This document shows, piece by piece, positions 1-8,165 of a DNA stretch of 37,484 bases. Numbering within the stretch: position 1 is the first letter of the stretch; the number at the start of each line of letters is the position of its first letter. Source of the DNA: Stenotrophobium sp040387055 (GTDB lineage: Bacteria > Pseudomonadota > Gammaproteobacteria > Nevskiales > Nevskiaceae); NCBI GenBank assembly GCA_040387055.1, contig JAZKEM010000263.1, positions 1-37,484 on the forward strand, written 5' to 3'. A program made the translations under genes and the position numbers. Under the pieces are notes generated by a model, which did not search any database, had not been told where the DNA came from, and saw nothing but the letters and a program-made list of their open reading frames with translations.

Positions 1-329
1 CCAAGCTTGAATCGCAAATCAAGAATGCCCGCAAGCGTCTCAAGGCGCAGACCAAGAAACAGATCGACGCACTCCGGACTAAGGCTGCGAGCGCCGCCCG
101 GCACTGGGTGATCTCGCACGAGGATCGCGTCAATGCTTTCCGTTCTTCGGTTAAAGGCACCCCGGTCGAAAAAGCACTCGATACTTTGATCGACATTCTC
201 AAGAGCAATAGCGAAACGCCTGCCGCGCGTCGCAAACCGGCCGCCAAGAAAAAAACTGCGCCAAAGAAAAAAGTCGCTGCGAAGAAAGCTGTAAAGAAGG
301 CCGTAAAGAAAGCAGCGCGTCGCCGTTAA
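1..329 (+). CDS. C-terminal part of a Lys/Ala-rich basic-tailed protein (5' end outside window)
   Basis: The reading frame is open from base 3 with no upstream stop, so the gene begins before the window; a GTG at 108 is internal. About 108 residues are visible. The first ~75 are charged and probably helical (KNARKRLKAQTKKQIDALR...). The last ~35 are almost only Lys, Ala, Arg and Pro, ending in KKAVKKAVKKAARRR. Such tails resemble eukaryotic H1-like or AlgP-type nucleic-acid-binding tails, and they also occur on some phasin-like proteins. I cannot assign the family because the N-terminal domain is missing. DNA or RNA binding by the tail is an inference from its charge. A strong terminator follows directly. 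Confidence 0.7.
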   Translation, partial: KLESQIKNARKRLKAQTKKQIDALRTKAASAARHWVISHEDRVNAFRSSVKGTPVEKALDTLIDILKSNSETPAARRKPAAKKKTAPKKKVAAKKAVKKAVKKAARRR

Positions 330-342
330 AACACTACTTGAT

Positions 343-373
343 CGCGCCCGGACTACACCGGGCGCGCGTTTTT
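343..373 (+). terminator. Rho-independent terminator of the Lys/Ala-rich gene
   Basis: A perfect 9-bp GC stem (343-351 with 358-366) has a 6-nt loop and is followed by CG and five Ts (369-373). It starts 14 bases after the stop codon at 327-329. The stop codon of the convergent MFS gene (353-355, read on the minus strand) lies in the loop, so the two 3' ends overlap. Confidence 0.85.
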
Positions 374-1546
374 AGTGCGCAAAATTAGTAGACCGCAGAA
401 ACCCACGCAGCCGATTGCGCCTGAAATCCACAGCACATGTGCGCCCCATGAATCCAGCATCAGCCCGAAGGCAATCGGCGCAAGTGCTTGAACCACGCGC
501 GAAGGCGCTTCTAACAAACCCGCACGACGACCGAAGCCTGCGGAACCAAACAAAGCCAGTGGCAACGTTCCCTTAACAATCGTCATCAGTCCGACACTAG
601 CGCCATGCAGCGCTGTGAAAACGACGGCGACTGGCGCGCCAAACACCAACAATAAAAAAGCGCCCAAGGGATGCAAGGACACTGCAATGCGTCCTGCAAT
701 CAATGGGTGCACGCGATGCAAAAATCCCGCGTCCGCCAATCGCGCCGCAACCTGTGAAACACCAAGCAATGCAGCAGCAGCCACCGCTGCGGCGGGCGTG
801 CAGCCTGCAGACTGCAACACGCGAGGCAGATGCGCTGCCATCGCTGCGAAGATAAAACCGTTGCAGGTAAAAGTTGCAGCGAGAATCCACAACGTTGCGT
901 TTGAAGGCCCCGCGTCAGGCTGAGCCGTTTCAGTCGCATCCGGATGTATCACCACTGGCTTAACACGTGGCACCAAAAAAGCATGGATGCCCATGCCGAC
1001 GGTGAGATGCAACACAGCCCAAACAGCACAAGCCACGCGCCAGCCAAAATGTGCATCCAGCGCAGCGGTTAGCGGCCAACTGACAGAACTGGCAAAGCCG
1101 CCGATCAAGGTGACGCCAACAATGGATCGGCGCGCTTCAAGACGATAAAGACTGACCAGCGTTGAAAACGCTGCATCGTACAAACCCATCGGCATTGCAG
1201 CGCCAATCAACAACCAGCCGATGATCATGCTCACTGGCCCCTGCGATAAGGCCAACGTTGTTAAGCCTGTAGCGAACACCGCATTCGAAGCCAGCAACAC
1301 TTTGCCGCCACCATGGCGATCAATGCGCGCGCCCACCCAAGGGCCGAGTAGCGCAGCGATCAAAAGCGCCGCTGAAAATGAGGCATAAACCCACACAGGA
1401 TTGAGGCCAAGCCCCGCCGCCATCGGCCGCGCAATAATCGCCAACAAGTAATAGCTGGAACCCCAAGCCAGCATCTGTCCGAAACCAACAGCCATCACCA
1501 CGCGAGTACGCGACGGCAGAGGCGCTGCATTGGCGGAAGGGATCAT
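353..1546 (-). CDS. MFS transporter
   Basis: Predicted 12-helix inner-membrane transporter of the major facilitator superfamily, 397 aa from the ATG at 1546. The frame is open further upstream to an ATG at 1627, but that start lies in the terminator stem of the next gene, so the MIPSANAAPLPS start is preferred; neither has a strong ribosome-binding site. The MFS motif A (G-A-R-I-D-R-H-G-G-G-K) lies between helices 2 and 3, about residues 70-82, and hydrophobic helices continue to the C-terminus. The substrate cannot be read from the sequence. Neighbours give no pathway clue: the gene is convergent with the Lys/Ala-rich gene and downstream of an outer-membrane protein from which a terminator separates it. 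Confidence 0.85.
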   Translation of the reverse strand: MIPSANAAPLPSRTRVVMAVGFGQMLAWGSSYYLLAIIARPMAAGLGLNPVWVYASFSAALLIAALLGPWVGARIDRHGGGKVLLASNAVFATGLTTLALSQGPVSMIIGWLLIGAAMPMGLYDAAFSTLVSLYRLEARRSIVGVTLIGGFASSVSWPLTAALDAHFGWRVACAVWAVLHLTVGMGIHAFLVPRVKPVVIHPDATETAQPDAGPSNATLWILAATFTCNGFIFAAMAAHLPRVLQSAGCTPAAAVAAAALLGVSQVAARLADAGFLHRVHPLIAGRIAVSLHPLGAFLLLVFGAPVAVVFTALHGASVGLMTIVKGTLPLALFGSAGFGRRAGLLEAPSRVVQALAPIAFGLMLDSWGAHVLWISGAIGCVGFCGLLILRTKNARPV

Positions 1547-1586
1547 GCAGCGATTTTCGCATGTGCCGTTTGATGACGCTGCGGCC

Positions 1587-1626
1587 GCCAAAACAATGAG
1601 GCCAGTCGCAAATGCGACTGGCCTCA
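1587..1626 (-). terminator. Rho-independent terminator of the outer-membrane protein gene
   Basis: A 13-14 bp perfect inverted repeat (1597-1610 with 1613-1626) separated by two bases is followed on the minus strand by ATTGTTTT. It starts about 25 bases past the stop of the Ax21-like gene (1651-1653) and separates it from the MFS gene. Confidence 0.8.
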
Positions 1627-1650
1627 ATCAAACAAACGAAACGTTAAACC

Positions 1651-2187
1651 TTAGAAGCTGTAACGCAGACCCGCTTCAAGACGATCATCATCACCACCTT
1701 GCAACGCAGCGTTGACCGCAAAGTTCTTGTTGATGTGATACATGCCGCCGAGGCGTGCCGAGGTCAAGTTCTCGCCATCAATGCGGATGTAGCGCAGTTC
1801 AGGATTTAATTCCCACTGGCCAGGCACGATGTCCCAACGAACACCAGCGCGCAGACCTAAGCCCGTGTTGCTGTCGCCGCTGCCGGTGAAGTGCTCAACA
1901 GAGGCACCTGCGGTGAAGTCCAGCGCATTTTGAATAGCCGTATGGAACTGCAAACCAGCAGTGAATTGGTCATACGAACTTACGTTGCCGTATTCGCCGA
2001 ACACACCAACGTTTGGTGCGATATCAAATGCACCAGCGAGACGGAAACCGCCTTCATCGGACAAATCATTGTCGCGATGCATGTAACCACCCTCGACATA
2101 GTTGTAATCAAAAGCCGAAGCAACAAACGGCATGAAAGACATTGCTGCAGCAGCGACTAGGGCGACACGGAGATACGTGGGTTTCAT
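1651..2187 (-). CDS. Ax21-like outer-membrane beta-barrel protein
   Basis: This 178-aa protein has a signal peptide (residues ~1-25, Ala-rich core, cleavage near VASA-FDYN). A mature domain of alternating amphipathic strands follows and ends in RYSF. A terminal Phe is the usual signal for the BAM outer-membrane assembly machinery. The mature N-terminus, YNYVEGGY, and the pattern of short strands match the Ax21 family known from Xanthomonas and Stenotrophomonas. That assignment is from memory of the family. The start is supported by AGAGGA about 7 bases upstream of the ATG at 2187. The function is not established here; Ax21 proteins were once reported as quorum signals but are better viewed as small outer-membrane barrels carried in vesicles. 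The gene is monocistronic, with its own terminator. Confidence 0.8.
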   Translation of the reverse strand: MKPTYLRVALVAAAAMSFMPFVASAFDYNYVEGGYMHRDNDLSDEGGFRLAGAFDIAPNVGVFGEYGNVSSYDQFTAGLQFHTAIQNALDFTAGASVEHFTGSGDSNTGLGLRAGVRWDIVPGQWELNPELRYIRIDGENLTSARLGGMYHINKNFAVNAALQGGDDDRLEAGLRYSF

Positions 2188-2362
2188 GTTGAATCCTCTT
2201 TAAAATAAGATAAATCTTGCAGCGGAACATTTTCATGAACCGCCACCTAAGTGATGCATCGCGGCAGGACCAAATCGGATCCGGCATGCCTCAACGTGAG
2301 CAGACTTTGCACGCAAAGAACTGAACCTAAACTGAACAGCGCGTCTGCACTACACTTTGAAC

Positions 2363-2821
2363 ATGAAAAATCTCTTGCTGATTTACAGCAGCCAAACAGG
2401 GCACACCGAAGCGATGATGCAAGCGGTGCGCGATGGCGTTGCAGAATTTTCTGAGGACATTGAATTGCGCTGCTTACGCGCACTCGACGCAGTCCTTGAT
2501 GATTTGTTGTGGGCGCAAGGACTACTCATTGGCACGCCAGAAAATTTTGGCTACATGTCTGGCGCTGTGAAAGATTTTTTAGATCGCACTTATTACCCCG
2601 CGAAAGGCAAAGTCACTGGCTTGCCCTACGCCATATTCGTCAATGCTGAAAACGACGGTACAGGTGCCGTGAGCGCCATTGAACGTATTGCGATTGGCTA
2701 CGGCTGGAGCAAAGCGGCCGACGCCGTGATTGTTAAAGGCCCCTTGAACGATGCAACACGCACACGCTGCGTTGAATTAGGGCAAACACTGGCAGCGGGA
2801 CTCGCTTGCGGCGTTTTTTGA
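2363..2821 (+). CDS. Flavodoxin-like / NAD(P)H-dependent FMN reductase family protein
   Basis: This 152-aa protein has a flavodoxin fold. The N-terminus reads beta strand LLLIYSS then the FMN phosphate-binding loop S-S-Q-T-G-H-T at residues 9-15. A second flavin-contacting segment, GTPENFGYMSGAVKDFLDRTYY, lies about residues 57-78, as in WrbA/NADPH-dependent FMN reductase-like proteins. It probably acts as a cytosolic flavin-dependent electron carrier or reductase; the substrate is unknown. A TTG two codons upstream is possible but the ATG at 2363 matches the family start. There is no Shine-Dalgarno sequence, and a TACACT hexamer ends only 6 bases before the ATG, so the mRNA may have almost no leader. 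A weak terminator-like hairpin follows. Confidence 0.8.
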   Translation: MKNLLLIYSSQTGHTEAMMQAVRDGVAEFSEDIELRCLRALDAVLDDLLWAQGLLIGTPENFGYMSGAVKDFLDRTYYPAKGKVTGLPYAIFVNAENDGTGAVSAIERIAIGYGWSKAADAVIVKGPLNDATRTRCVELGQTLAAGLACGVF

Positions 2822-2844
2822 ATTCTTCACAGACACAAACAATC

Positions 2845-2888
2845 GCTGAAGTCGGCCAGCACACACGCGCTGACTCTTCAGCCTGTTT
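2845..2888 (+). terminator. Possible terminator after the flavodoxin-like gene
   Basis: A 7-bp outer stem (2845-2851 with 2876-2882) encloses a second 4-bp stem (2857-2860 with 2869-2872) and is followed by CTGTTTT. The stem is interrupted, so this is only a moderate candidate. Confidence 0.4.
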
Positions 2889-3288
2889 TAAATTATCCAA
2901 CTTAATGTGCGCAGCTTTGCGCAGATCGCCCAAAAAGGTCGGAAATCCGTGTTGTCCTGATGCTAGCAATCAGCTGTAAATAAAATGTAGGAATTGGCCT
3001 CAAAGCCTGTAGTTATAAGGCTCTGCCGCATAGCTGGTCACATCGCCCGTAGATCGTTTATGCCTGATAAATGACGAGTTGATCATTTACATTGCCAAGG
3101 ACCTATCAGATCGCTATCTTTCCCCTCAATGACTTCTGTGACTTACCTCACACTTTTAGAAGGCACAAAAAACATCGGGCCGGCGGCACAGACTGCACGG
3201 ACCAGACGACTTGGGAAGGGAAGCTGTTCAGGCAGCTTCAAGCGCAGGAATGCGCAAACGGCATAGGGTAGATGGAGCAAGGACGCCA
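2889..3288. other. Intergenic region upstream of the DUF1631 gene
   Basis: About 400 bases carry no convincing gene, RNA or repeat. The composition is more AT-rich than the flanks between about 2980 and 3140, which fits a promoter region for the plus-strand gene, but I cannot pick out a clear -35/-10 pair. The frame of the downstream protein stays open back to a TTG at 3211, so the last ~78 bases could be coding if that start were used. Confidence 0.4.
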
Positions 3289-5640
3289 ATGTTAGGTAGT
3301 GTGACCTCGTTATTTCAGAAGCAGCCGGCTGCTGCGGCCCAAGCGCAATCTGCGCCGGGCCCCTTAGCCAAGCTTTTGAAGCAACAGACCACCGACGTCC
3401 TCCATGTGCAAATCAAGGCCATGTTCGATTGCGCCGACGACACCCTGTTTGATTGGGCACGTCGCGCCATCGGCGAAGAGCAGCATCGCTGCATGAGCCT
3501 GATGCGCGTTTTGCGCGTACGTAAACCCGATGTTGTCGAGCACTTCTTCAAAGCGTTCTCGCAGCAGTTCGACCAGCCCAGCAAGCGCAAAAAAACCAGC
3601 AAGTACAAATTCGATGGCGAGCTGTCGATGCAGCCGACAGAAGAGCTGGAAGAGTCGATCGCGCTCACCAATATGACGGCGCGCGCAGAAGGCCTGTTCC
3701 GCGATCAGTTGTTCGAACTGAGTCGCCGCCTCGAGTGGGCTTCTGACCACCGCCATGAATACGTTCCCTGCTTTGTAATGGAACCGTTGGCGATTAGCGA
3801 AGCCTTCCTTGAAGCCTCGCGCACCATCGAAATGGAAATTGAATCACGCCTTGTTGTGCTCAAGCTGTTCGAGCGCACCGTGATGATTCAACTCGGCGAA
3901 CTCTATAACCGACTGCTCAGCGCGCTAGACGAAAACGGCATCCAAGCTGCGTCGACGATGCAAGGCCCTGCCGCCGGGGAAGAGACGCCAGAAGCAAACA
4001 CTCAGTCATCGCAGATGAGCAGCATGCTCAGTGCGCTCGGTGCAGTTGCGCATCCACAGGGATCACCCTTCTCGGGCGTTGGTAGTGCAAACGGCAACGC
4101 ATCAAGTTATTTCGCAACACCGAATGGCCATTCTGGCGCCAATGGCGTCGGTGGCGCAGGCGCAATGGGCGCTGGCAATCACGCGGGCTTTGCGCCTCCG
4201 GGCTCGGCTTTTGCGCCTCCGGGCTCAGGCTTTGGCGCACCCGGTGCAGGTTTCGGCGGGGCAAATCCCGGCGCTGCATACAACGGCAACATGGGCATAA
4301 ATGCCGGCATGGGCCCAGACCATTACGGCAGCGTTCCACCGGGCGCTTATCCCGGCGGACCAATGCCGATGCGTGCGCCGATTGGCGCGTATGGCCTGCC
4401 GCTCCCTGCTGGCTACGCCGCGTATGCGGGTTACACCGATGCGAGCTTGGCGTCTGAACTGTCTGAGCGTCTGTCAGCTTGGGTGCAGAAGCCGCAAGCC
4501 AACCAACTACAAGAACCGATTGCACAGCGCGCCGATCTGATTGGTCGCATGTTCGATGGTTTCCAGAATGACGCGGCGCTGCCTGATTCAATCAAGCCAA
4601 CGCTGGAGACGCTGCGCTTTCCCGTACTGAAAGCAGCACTGTCTGATCCAAGCTTTATCAGCAACACGCAACATCCGCTGCGTACCTTGCTGCACGATCT
4701 GGCCACGACGGCCAGCAGCGCACGCACTTCGCCGCACGATCCAACAGCAAGTTTGAATGCGCTGTCAGAAGCCATGGCGCCGCTGTTGACGCCGGATGCG
4801 CCTGTCGTGCGTGCAAACATCGACAAGCCAACGCCCGTATCCGAAGACGATGTGCAAGCCTTCCTCGGACACATGGACGAAGAAGCGGCTACGCGTCGGA
4901 AAACCATTGTTCAGCGCGGCATGCAGCGCGTTGATGAAGAATTGCAGCGCGTCACTGAAGCACGTGAATTGCTCGCGACAGCTGAACTGCTGATTGACCG
5001 CGCACTGCGCCCTTTCCTCGGCTTAACGCTGCTGCGTCACAGCATCGCTAGCCCGCTGTGGGCACAGTCACTGAATCTTGCTGAGCGCGTGATTCGCAGC
5101 GTCGATTTGATTCGCGCAGCAGAGCTGACCAACGGCGATCGCTCGCAGGTACGTGACGATCTGGAAGACGCGCTAGTGCTCGAACGCATGCCGCGCGAAC
5201 GCAACGAAGAAGCGGTTTCCAGTCTGCGCGCCCTGCATGACGAGATTGAGGCTTATCTCGAACAGAAAGCGCCAGCACCGCAAAAAGTTGCGCCAAACCC
5301 GCAACGCGAAACCGCACGCAATAAACCGCTGCGCGATTATCTGACGCTGGGCGCATGGTTCCGCATCTATAACCGCAAGAACGACGAAACGCACTGGATG
5401 CGTCTGCTTGAGCATGAGCGCGACGTCGACTTCATCGTCTTCGGCGGCTTTGATGCCGACAACAAACTACTGATTCCGCCTTTGGAATTCGAAGAAGATT
5501 TGATCAATGGCCGTTCAGAGCCATTAGATCCGCCGCCAGCTTTTGAGACGGCACTGAACGCACATCGTCGCAAGATTACCGATGTCGCTACCGATGCTAT
5601 TCAGGCAGCTAAAGAGACAATAGAGTCTCAAGTTCACTGA
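3289..5640 (+). CDS. DUF1631 family protein with Gly/Pro-rich insertion
   Basis: This large cytosolic protein is 783 aa from the ATG at 3289, which has AAGGA five bases upstream. ATG 3250 and TTG 3211 are in-frame alternatives with poorer signals. I assign it to DUF1631 from its size, helical architecture and C-terminal region (DYLTLGAWFRIYNRKNDETHWMRLL and following), where family members often have a PilZ-like barrel; this is from memory of the family. Residues ~1-250 are helical and charged. Residues ~255-385 are a low-complexity Gly/Pro/Ala/Asn-rich linker that includes four heptad units (FAPPGSA, FAPPGSG, FGAPGAG, FGGANPG). Residues ~385-783 are helical again. No catalytic motif is visible and the function is unknown. 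It stands alone, convergent with the DUF4382 lipoprotein gene 18 bases away. Confidence 0.8.
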   Translation: MLGSVTSLFQKQPAAAAQAQSAPGPLAKLLKQQTTDVLHVQIKAMFDCADDTLFDWARRAIGEEQHRCMSLMRVLRVRKPDVVEHFFKAFSQQFDQPSKRKKTSKYKFDGELSMQPTEELEESIALTNMTARAEGLFRDQLFELSRRLEWASDHRHEYVPCFVMEPLAISEAFLEASRTIEMEIESRLVVLKLFERTVMIQLGELYNRLLSALDENGIQAASTMQGPAAGEETPEANTQSSQMSSMLSALGAVAHPQGSPFSGVGSANGNASSYFATPNGHSGANGVGGAGAMGAGNHAGFAPPGSAFAPPGSGFGAPGAGFGGANPGAAYNGNMGINAGMGPDHYGSVPPGAYPGGPMPMRAPIGAYGLPLPAGYAAYAGYTDASLASELSERLSAWVQKPQANQLQEPIAQRADLIGRMFDGFQNDAALPDSIKPTLETLRFPVLKAALSDPSFISNTQHPLRTLLHDLATTASSARTSPHDPTASLNALSEAMAPLLTPDAPVVRANIDKPTPVSEDDVQAFLGHMDEEAATRRKTIVQRGMQRVDEELQRVTEARELLATAELLIDRALRPFLGLTLLRHSIASPLWAQSLNLAERVIRSVDLIRAAELTNGDRSQVRDDLEDALVLERMPRERNEEAVSSLRALHDEIEAYLEQKAPAPQKVAPNPQRETARNKPLRDYLTLGAWFRIYNRKNDETHWMRLLEHERDVDFIVFGGFDADNKLLIPPLEFEEDLINGRSEPLDPPPAFETALNAHRRKITDVATDAIQAAKETIESQVH
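4189..4272 (+). repeat. Four imperfect 21-nt in-frame tandem repeats
   Basis: Units begin at 4189, 4210, 4231 and 4252 and encode a Phe-led Gly/Pro heptad. The first two are nearly identical (TTTGCGCCTCCGGGCTC core) and the last two have diverged. They sit inside the disordered linker of the DUF1631 protein and probably arose by slippage. Confidence 0.7.
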
Positions 5641-5658
5641 AGAAGCTTCGCGCATCAC

Positions 5659-6522
5659 TCAAAGCGCGAAATCGAGTACTGCCTGCACGCCAGTCTGCAC
5701 GCTCTTGTTCACCCCGCCGGTCAGCGTGATATCTCCATCCTCATCAGCGCTATCCTCATCTGCTGAACAGGTTGCCGCAACGGTGTAATTGCCGGGCGGC
5801 AAAAACGATGCGAAATATTTGTACGTGCCGCCGTCCAAATAAACCCGCGTGCTGGCATACGGGGAATTGGCGCTACCTTCATCGCCCGTCGTGGCACTAC
5901 TACCTTTATAGACATACACCGCTGGCGCGCAGCCACTCGCGCCCGCTCCTGTCACTGTTCCTTTGATGCTGCCACTTTCATCAGCATTTACCAAACGCAA
6001 AGCGGGCTTGAGTTGATAGTCCGTTTCGCCGGTTGCAGGATCACGTACGGATTTACGCAGATCAAAGTCGATGACGTAATTCTGTGTCTCGTCTTTCTCT
6101 ACCGAGAAGCCGCCCGAAATCGTTAAGCCGTCTTCATCTTCAGATGCCAAGACCAAAGGGATTTTGGTTGTTGGATCGCTCGTTAACGTGATGTATGAAT
6201 CTGAGCCATCACCACTCGCATTGACCAACAGCGTCATCGAATCATATTTGCCGTCGCGCATTTTCTTGCCACTGATCAAGGGCTCTGTATCACCATCTCT
6301 CAGCGCTAACAGATCAATGCTGAGTGGCGTATCGAAGTCGACGGTAAACGCATCCGCGCCGGTCGGCTGAAACGTGACGCCACTGACCTCGACCACCACT
6401 TTGCTGGCGCCATCGACTGGCGCATCGGTGACATCCAGATTGACGCTGCCGGTACAGGCTGTGGCGCTGAGCGTCACAGCGACAAGCGCGGTTAGTTTGA
6501 TCAGCACGCTGGATTGGTTCAT
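5659..6522 (-). CDS. DUF4382 domain lipoprotein
   Basis: This 287-aa predicted lipoprotein has an N-terminal signal with hydrophobic core LTALVAVTLSATA followed by Cys23 (lipobox A-T-A-C), so it should be lipid-anchored; residue +2 is Thr. Residues ~25-160 match the DUF4382 pattern: a V-x-L-D-V-T-D-A-P-V-D-G start, then VVVEVSGVTFQPTGAD and repeated beta strands. The C-terminal ~100 residues look like a second beta-rich, carboxypeptidase-regulatory-like module (GSIKGTV..., FLPPGNYTVAATC) with two Cys that could form a disulfide. The role is unknown; surface or periplasmic binding is only a guess. A GTG one codon upstream (6525) is an alternative start. No partner gene is adjacent. Confidence 0.8.
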   Translation of the reverse strand: MNQSSVLIKLTALVAVTLSATACTGSVNLDVTDAPVDGASKVVVEVSGVTFQPTGADAFTVDFDTPLSIDLLALRDGDTEPLISGKKMRDGKYDSMTLLVNASGDGSDSYITLTSDPTTKIPLVLASEDEDGLTISGGFSVEKDETQNYVIDFDLRKSVRDPATGETDYQLKPALRLVNADESGSIKGTVTGAGASGCAPAVYVYKGSSATTGDEGSANSPYASTRVYLDGGTYKYFASFLPPGNYTVAATCSADEDSADEDGDITLTGGVNKSVQTGVQAVLDFAL

Positions 6523-6619
6523 CACGTCAGCCCCAACAATAAAACGAGTTACGAATGACAGCTCAATCTGTAGCCCGTTCCCTTAGCTAAAGATTTGGCA
6601 TTGCCCTAGAGCACTGGAC

Positions 6620-7507
6620 TTACGCAGCACTTTTTACATGCGACAGAATCATGCCCTGCAACTGTGGCAGCAATTGCGGCGGCAAGTCGTGACCCATGCC
6701 CTTAATGATTTCCAATTTGGCGCCAGGGATGTATCGCGCAAGGTTATAAGCAGCTGCGACGGGCACCAGCGGATCCTTGTCGCCATGGATCACCAATGTT
6801 GGTGCCTTAATCTTTGGCAACAAAGGCATGCGACTACCCGACGCGAGGATCGCTAAGGTCTGTCGCCCCAGCCCTTGCGGATAACTGGCCCGATCAAACG
6901 CGCTTTCGACCTTTGCGCGTAGTGCGTCTGCCGACGTTGGATAAGCCGGACTGCCAATCAAGCGCCAAGTCTCCATGCCATGGGCAATCAACGATTCGCG
7001 ATCCAAGGTCTTGGGACGTTTTACCAAGCGCAACTGTATGCGCAGACTCGGGCTAGGCAGGCTCTTATGACCACTGCTCGACATGATGGAAACAAAGCTA
7101 CGCACGCGCGCTGCGTGCTTGGCTGCAACAATCTGTCCGATCATGCCGCCCATCGAAATGCCAACGATGTGGGCCGACTGAATCGACAAGGCATCGAGTA
7201 GACCGACGGCATCCGCAGCCATATCGTCGAGCTTGTACGGCGCTTTTACTGGCAGACGGAACGTCGACAAAAGACCGGCACTCATCAGCTTGGCTCTGCC
7301 CAGATGACCCAAGCGCGTTGAAAGACCGACATCGCGATTGTCGTAACGAATGACGTAATAACCGCCCTGCGCCAAAGCCTTGCAGAACTCGTCTGGCCAC
7401 TGAATCAACTGGCCACCCAAACCCATGATTAATAGCAGTACGGGATCTTTGGAATTACCAAAAGTTTCGTATTCAAACTCAAGCCCGTTGGCACTGATTC
7501 TCGGCAT
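6620..7507 (-). CDS. Alpha/beta-fold hydrolase
   Basis: This 295-aa hydrolase has a complete catalytic triad by motif: nucleophile Ser118 in G-I-S-M-G-G, acid Asp245 in H-G-D-K-D-P-L-V-P, and His273 in G-M-G-H-D. The oxyanion segment LLLIMGLGGQLIQW is near residue 25, and the YYVIRYDNRDVGLS strand-turn is typical of the esterase/methylesterase (RdmC-like) branch. It is probably a cytosolic esterase or lipase-like enzyme of unknown substrate. A GGGG stretch lies about 11 bases before the ATG. The 97 bases to the DUF4382 start on the same strand show no clear terminator, so cotranscription is possible but not shown. Confidence 0.88.
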   Translation of the reverse strand: MPRISANGLEFEYETFGNSKDPVLLLIMGLGGQLIQWPDEFCKALAQGGYYVIRYDNRDVGLSTRLGHLGRAKLMSAGLLSTFRLPVKAPYKLDDMAADAVGLLDALSIQSAHIVGISMGGMIGQIVAAKHAARVRSFVSIMSSSGHKSLPSPSLRIQLRLVKRPKTLDRESLIAHGMETWRLIGSPAYPTSADALRAKVESAFDRASYPQGLGRQTLAILASGSRMPLLPKIKAPTLVIHGDKDPLVPVAAAYNLARYIPGAKLEIIKGMGHDLPPQLLPQLQGMILSHVKSAA

Positions 7508-7615
7508 CGTAAAAACCCCAATTGAACTGGGCGTGATTGTTGCATGACCGATTAGGAAGATGAACCAACACGATTAGCTGAATAAACCATTGCTTCCCGC
7601 CGCTACTTAGCGACA

Positions 7616-8122
7616 ATGTGCGCCCCCAAGAGTCGTAAGCCTATGCCCAAGTCCATTATCGTCCGCCGCTCCGCCATTCACGGCAACGGCGTATTCGCCG
7701 CTCGCAATCTGCCCAAAGGTGAAGAGCTCATTGAGTATCGCGGTCGCAGAATCACTCACAAGCAAGCTGACAAGCACGGCGCCGGCAGCCCAGAAAGCGG
7801 CCACACATTTCTGTTCACGCTCAACGATAAATATGTGATCGACGGCGATAACGAAGGCAATGACGCGCGTTGGATCAACCACAGTTGCATGCCCAACTGC
7901 CAGCCTTTCATGATTGAAGATGAAAGCGGCAATCTGATCAAAGATCGCGTTGTCATTGAGTCGCTACGCCCGATCAAAGCCGGTGAAGAGCTGACTTATG
8001 ACTATGGCATCAAGCTGGATGAACGCCACACGCCGCGTTTGAAGAAAATCTGGGAATGCCGTTGCGGCAAACCCAAATGCACCGGCACGATGCTGAAACC
8101 GAAACGCGGCTCTGCCAAATAA
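7616..8122 (+). CDS. SET domain protein-lysine methyltransferase
   Basis: This 168-aa, near-minimal SET protein transfers methyl groups from S-adenosylmethionine to lysine in target proteins. The motifs are in order: SAM-binding I-H-G-N-G-V-F-A (residues 21-28), R-W-I-N-H-S-C-M-P-N-C (85-95), and E-L-T-Y-D-Y-G (125-131) with the catalytic Tyr. A post-SET cluster (Cys148, Cys150, Cys155) probably binds zinc together with Cys91. All key residues are present. The start is ATG 7616 or the in-frame ATG 7643, which begins closer to the conserved domain; neither has a clear ribosome-binding site. The bacterial substrate is unknown. The gene is divergent from the hydrolase and monocistronic, ending in a hairpin. 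Confidence 0.9.
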   Translation: MCAPKSRKPMPKSIIVRRSAIHGNGVFAARNLPKGEELIEYRGRRITHKQADKHGAGSPESGHTFLFTLNDKYVIDGDNEGNDARWINHSCMPNCQPFMIEDESGNLIKDRVVIESLRPIKAGEELTYDYGIKLDERHTPRLKKIWECRCGKPKCTGTMLKPKRGSAK

Positions 8123-8127
8123 TCATT

Positions 8128-8160
8128 AATAGGGTGCGCGCAATGCGCACCCTATTGTTT
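8128..8160 (+). terminator. GGGTGCGC-type hairpin after the SET gene (possible terminator / dispersed repeat)
   Basis: A perfect 12-bp stem (8128-8139 with 8145-8156) and 5-nt loop begin six bases after the SET stop codon and are followed by GTTTA. The core AGGGTGCGC...GCGCACCCT recurs at 23714-23746, so it may be a dispersed extragenic palindrome that also works as a terminator. Confidence 0.65.
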
Positions 8161-8165
8161 AAATC

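Noticed and set aside
1547..1627. N-terminal extension of the MFS transporter from ATG 1627
   Set aside because: It would be translated from the stem of the upstream terminator; the ATG at 1546 gives the normal MFS start.
2889..3288. Possible tRNA or small RNA in the spacer before the DUF1631 gene
   Set aside because: No cloverleaf, no T-loop consensus and no strong terminator was found in the spacer.
4028..4591. 187-codon minus-strand open frame inside the DUF1631 gene
   Set aside because: It is antisense to the Gly/Pro-rich linker, whose biased codons avoid stops on the opposite strand.
5647..5670. TTCGCGC/GCGCGAA inverted repeat between the DUF1631 and DUF4382 genes as a terminator
   Set aside because: The stem is only 7 bp with a 10-base loop, lacks a T-tract on either strand and reaches into the DUF4382 coding end.
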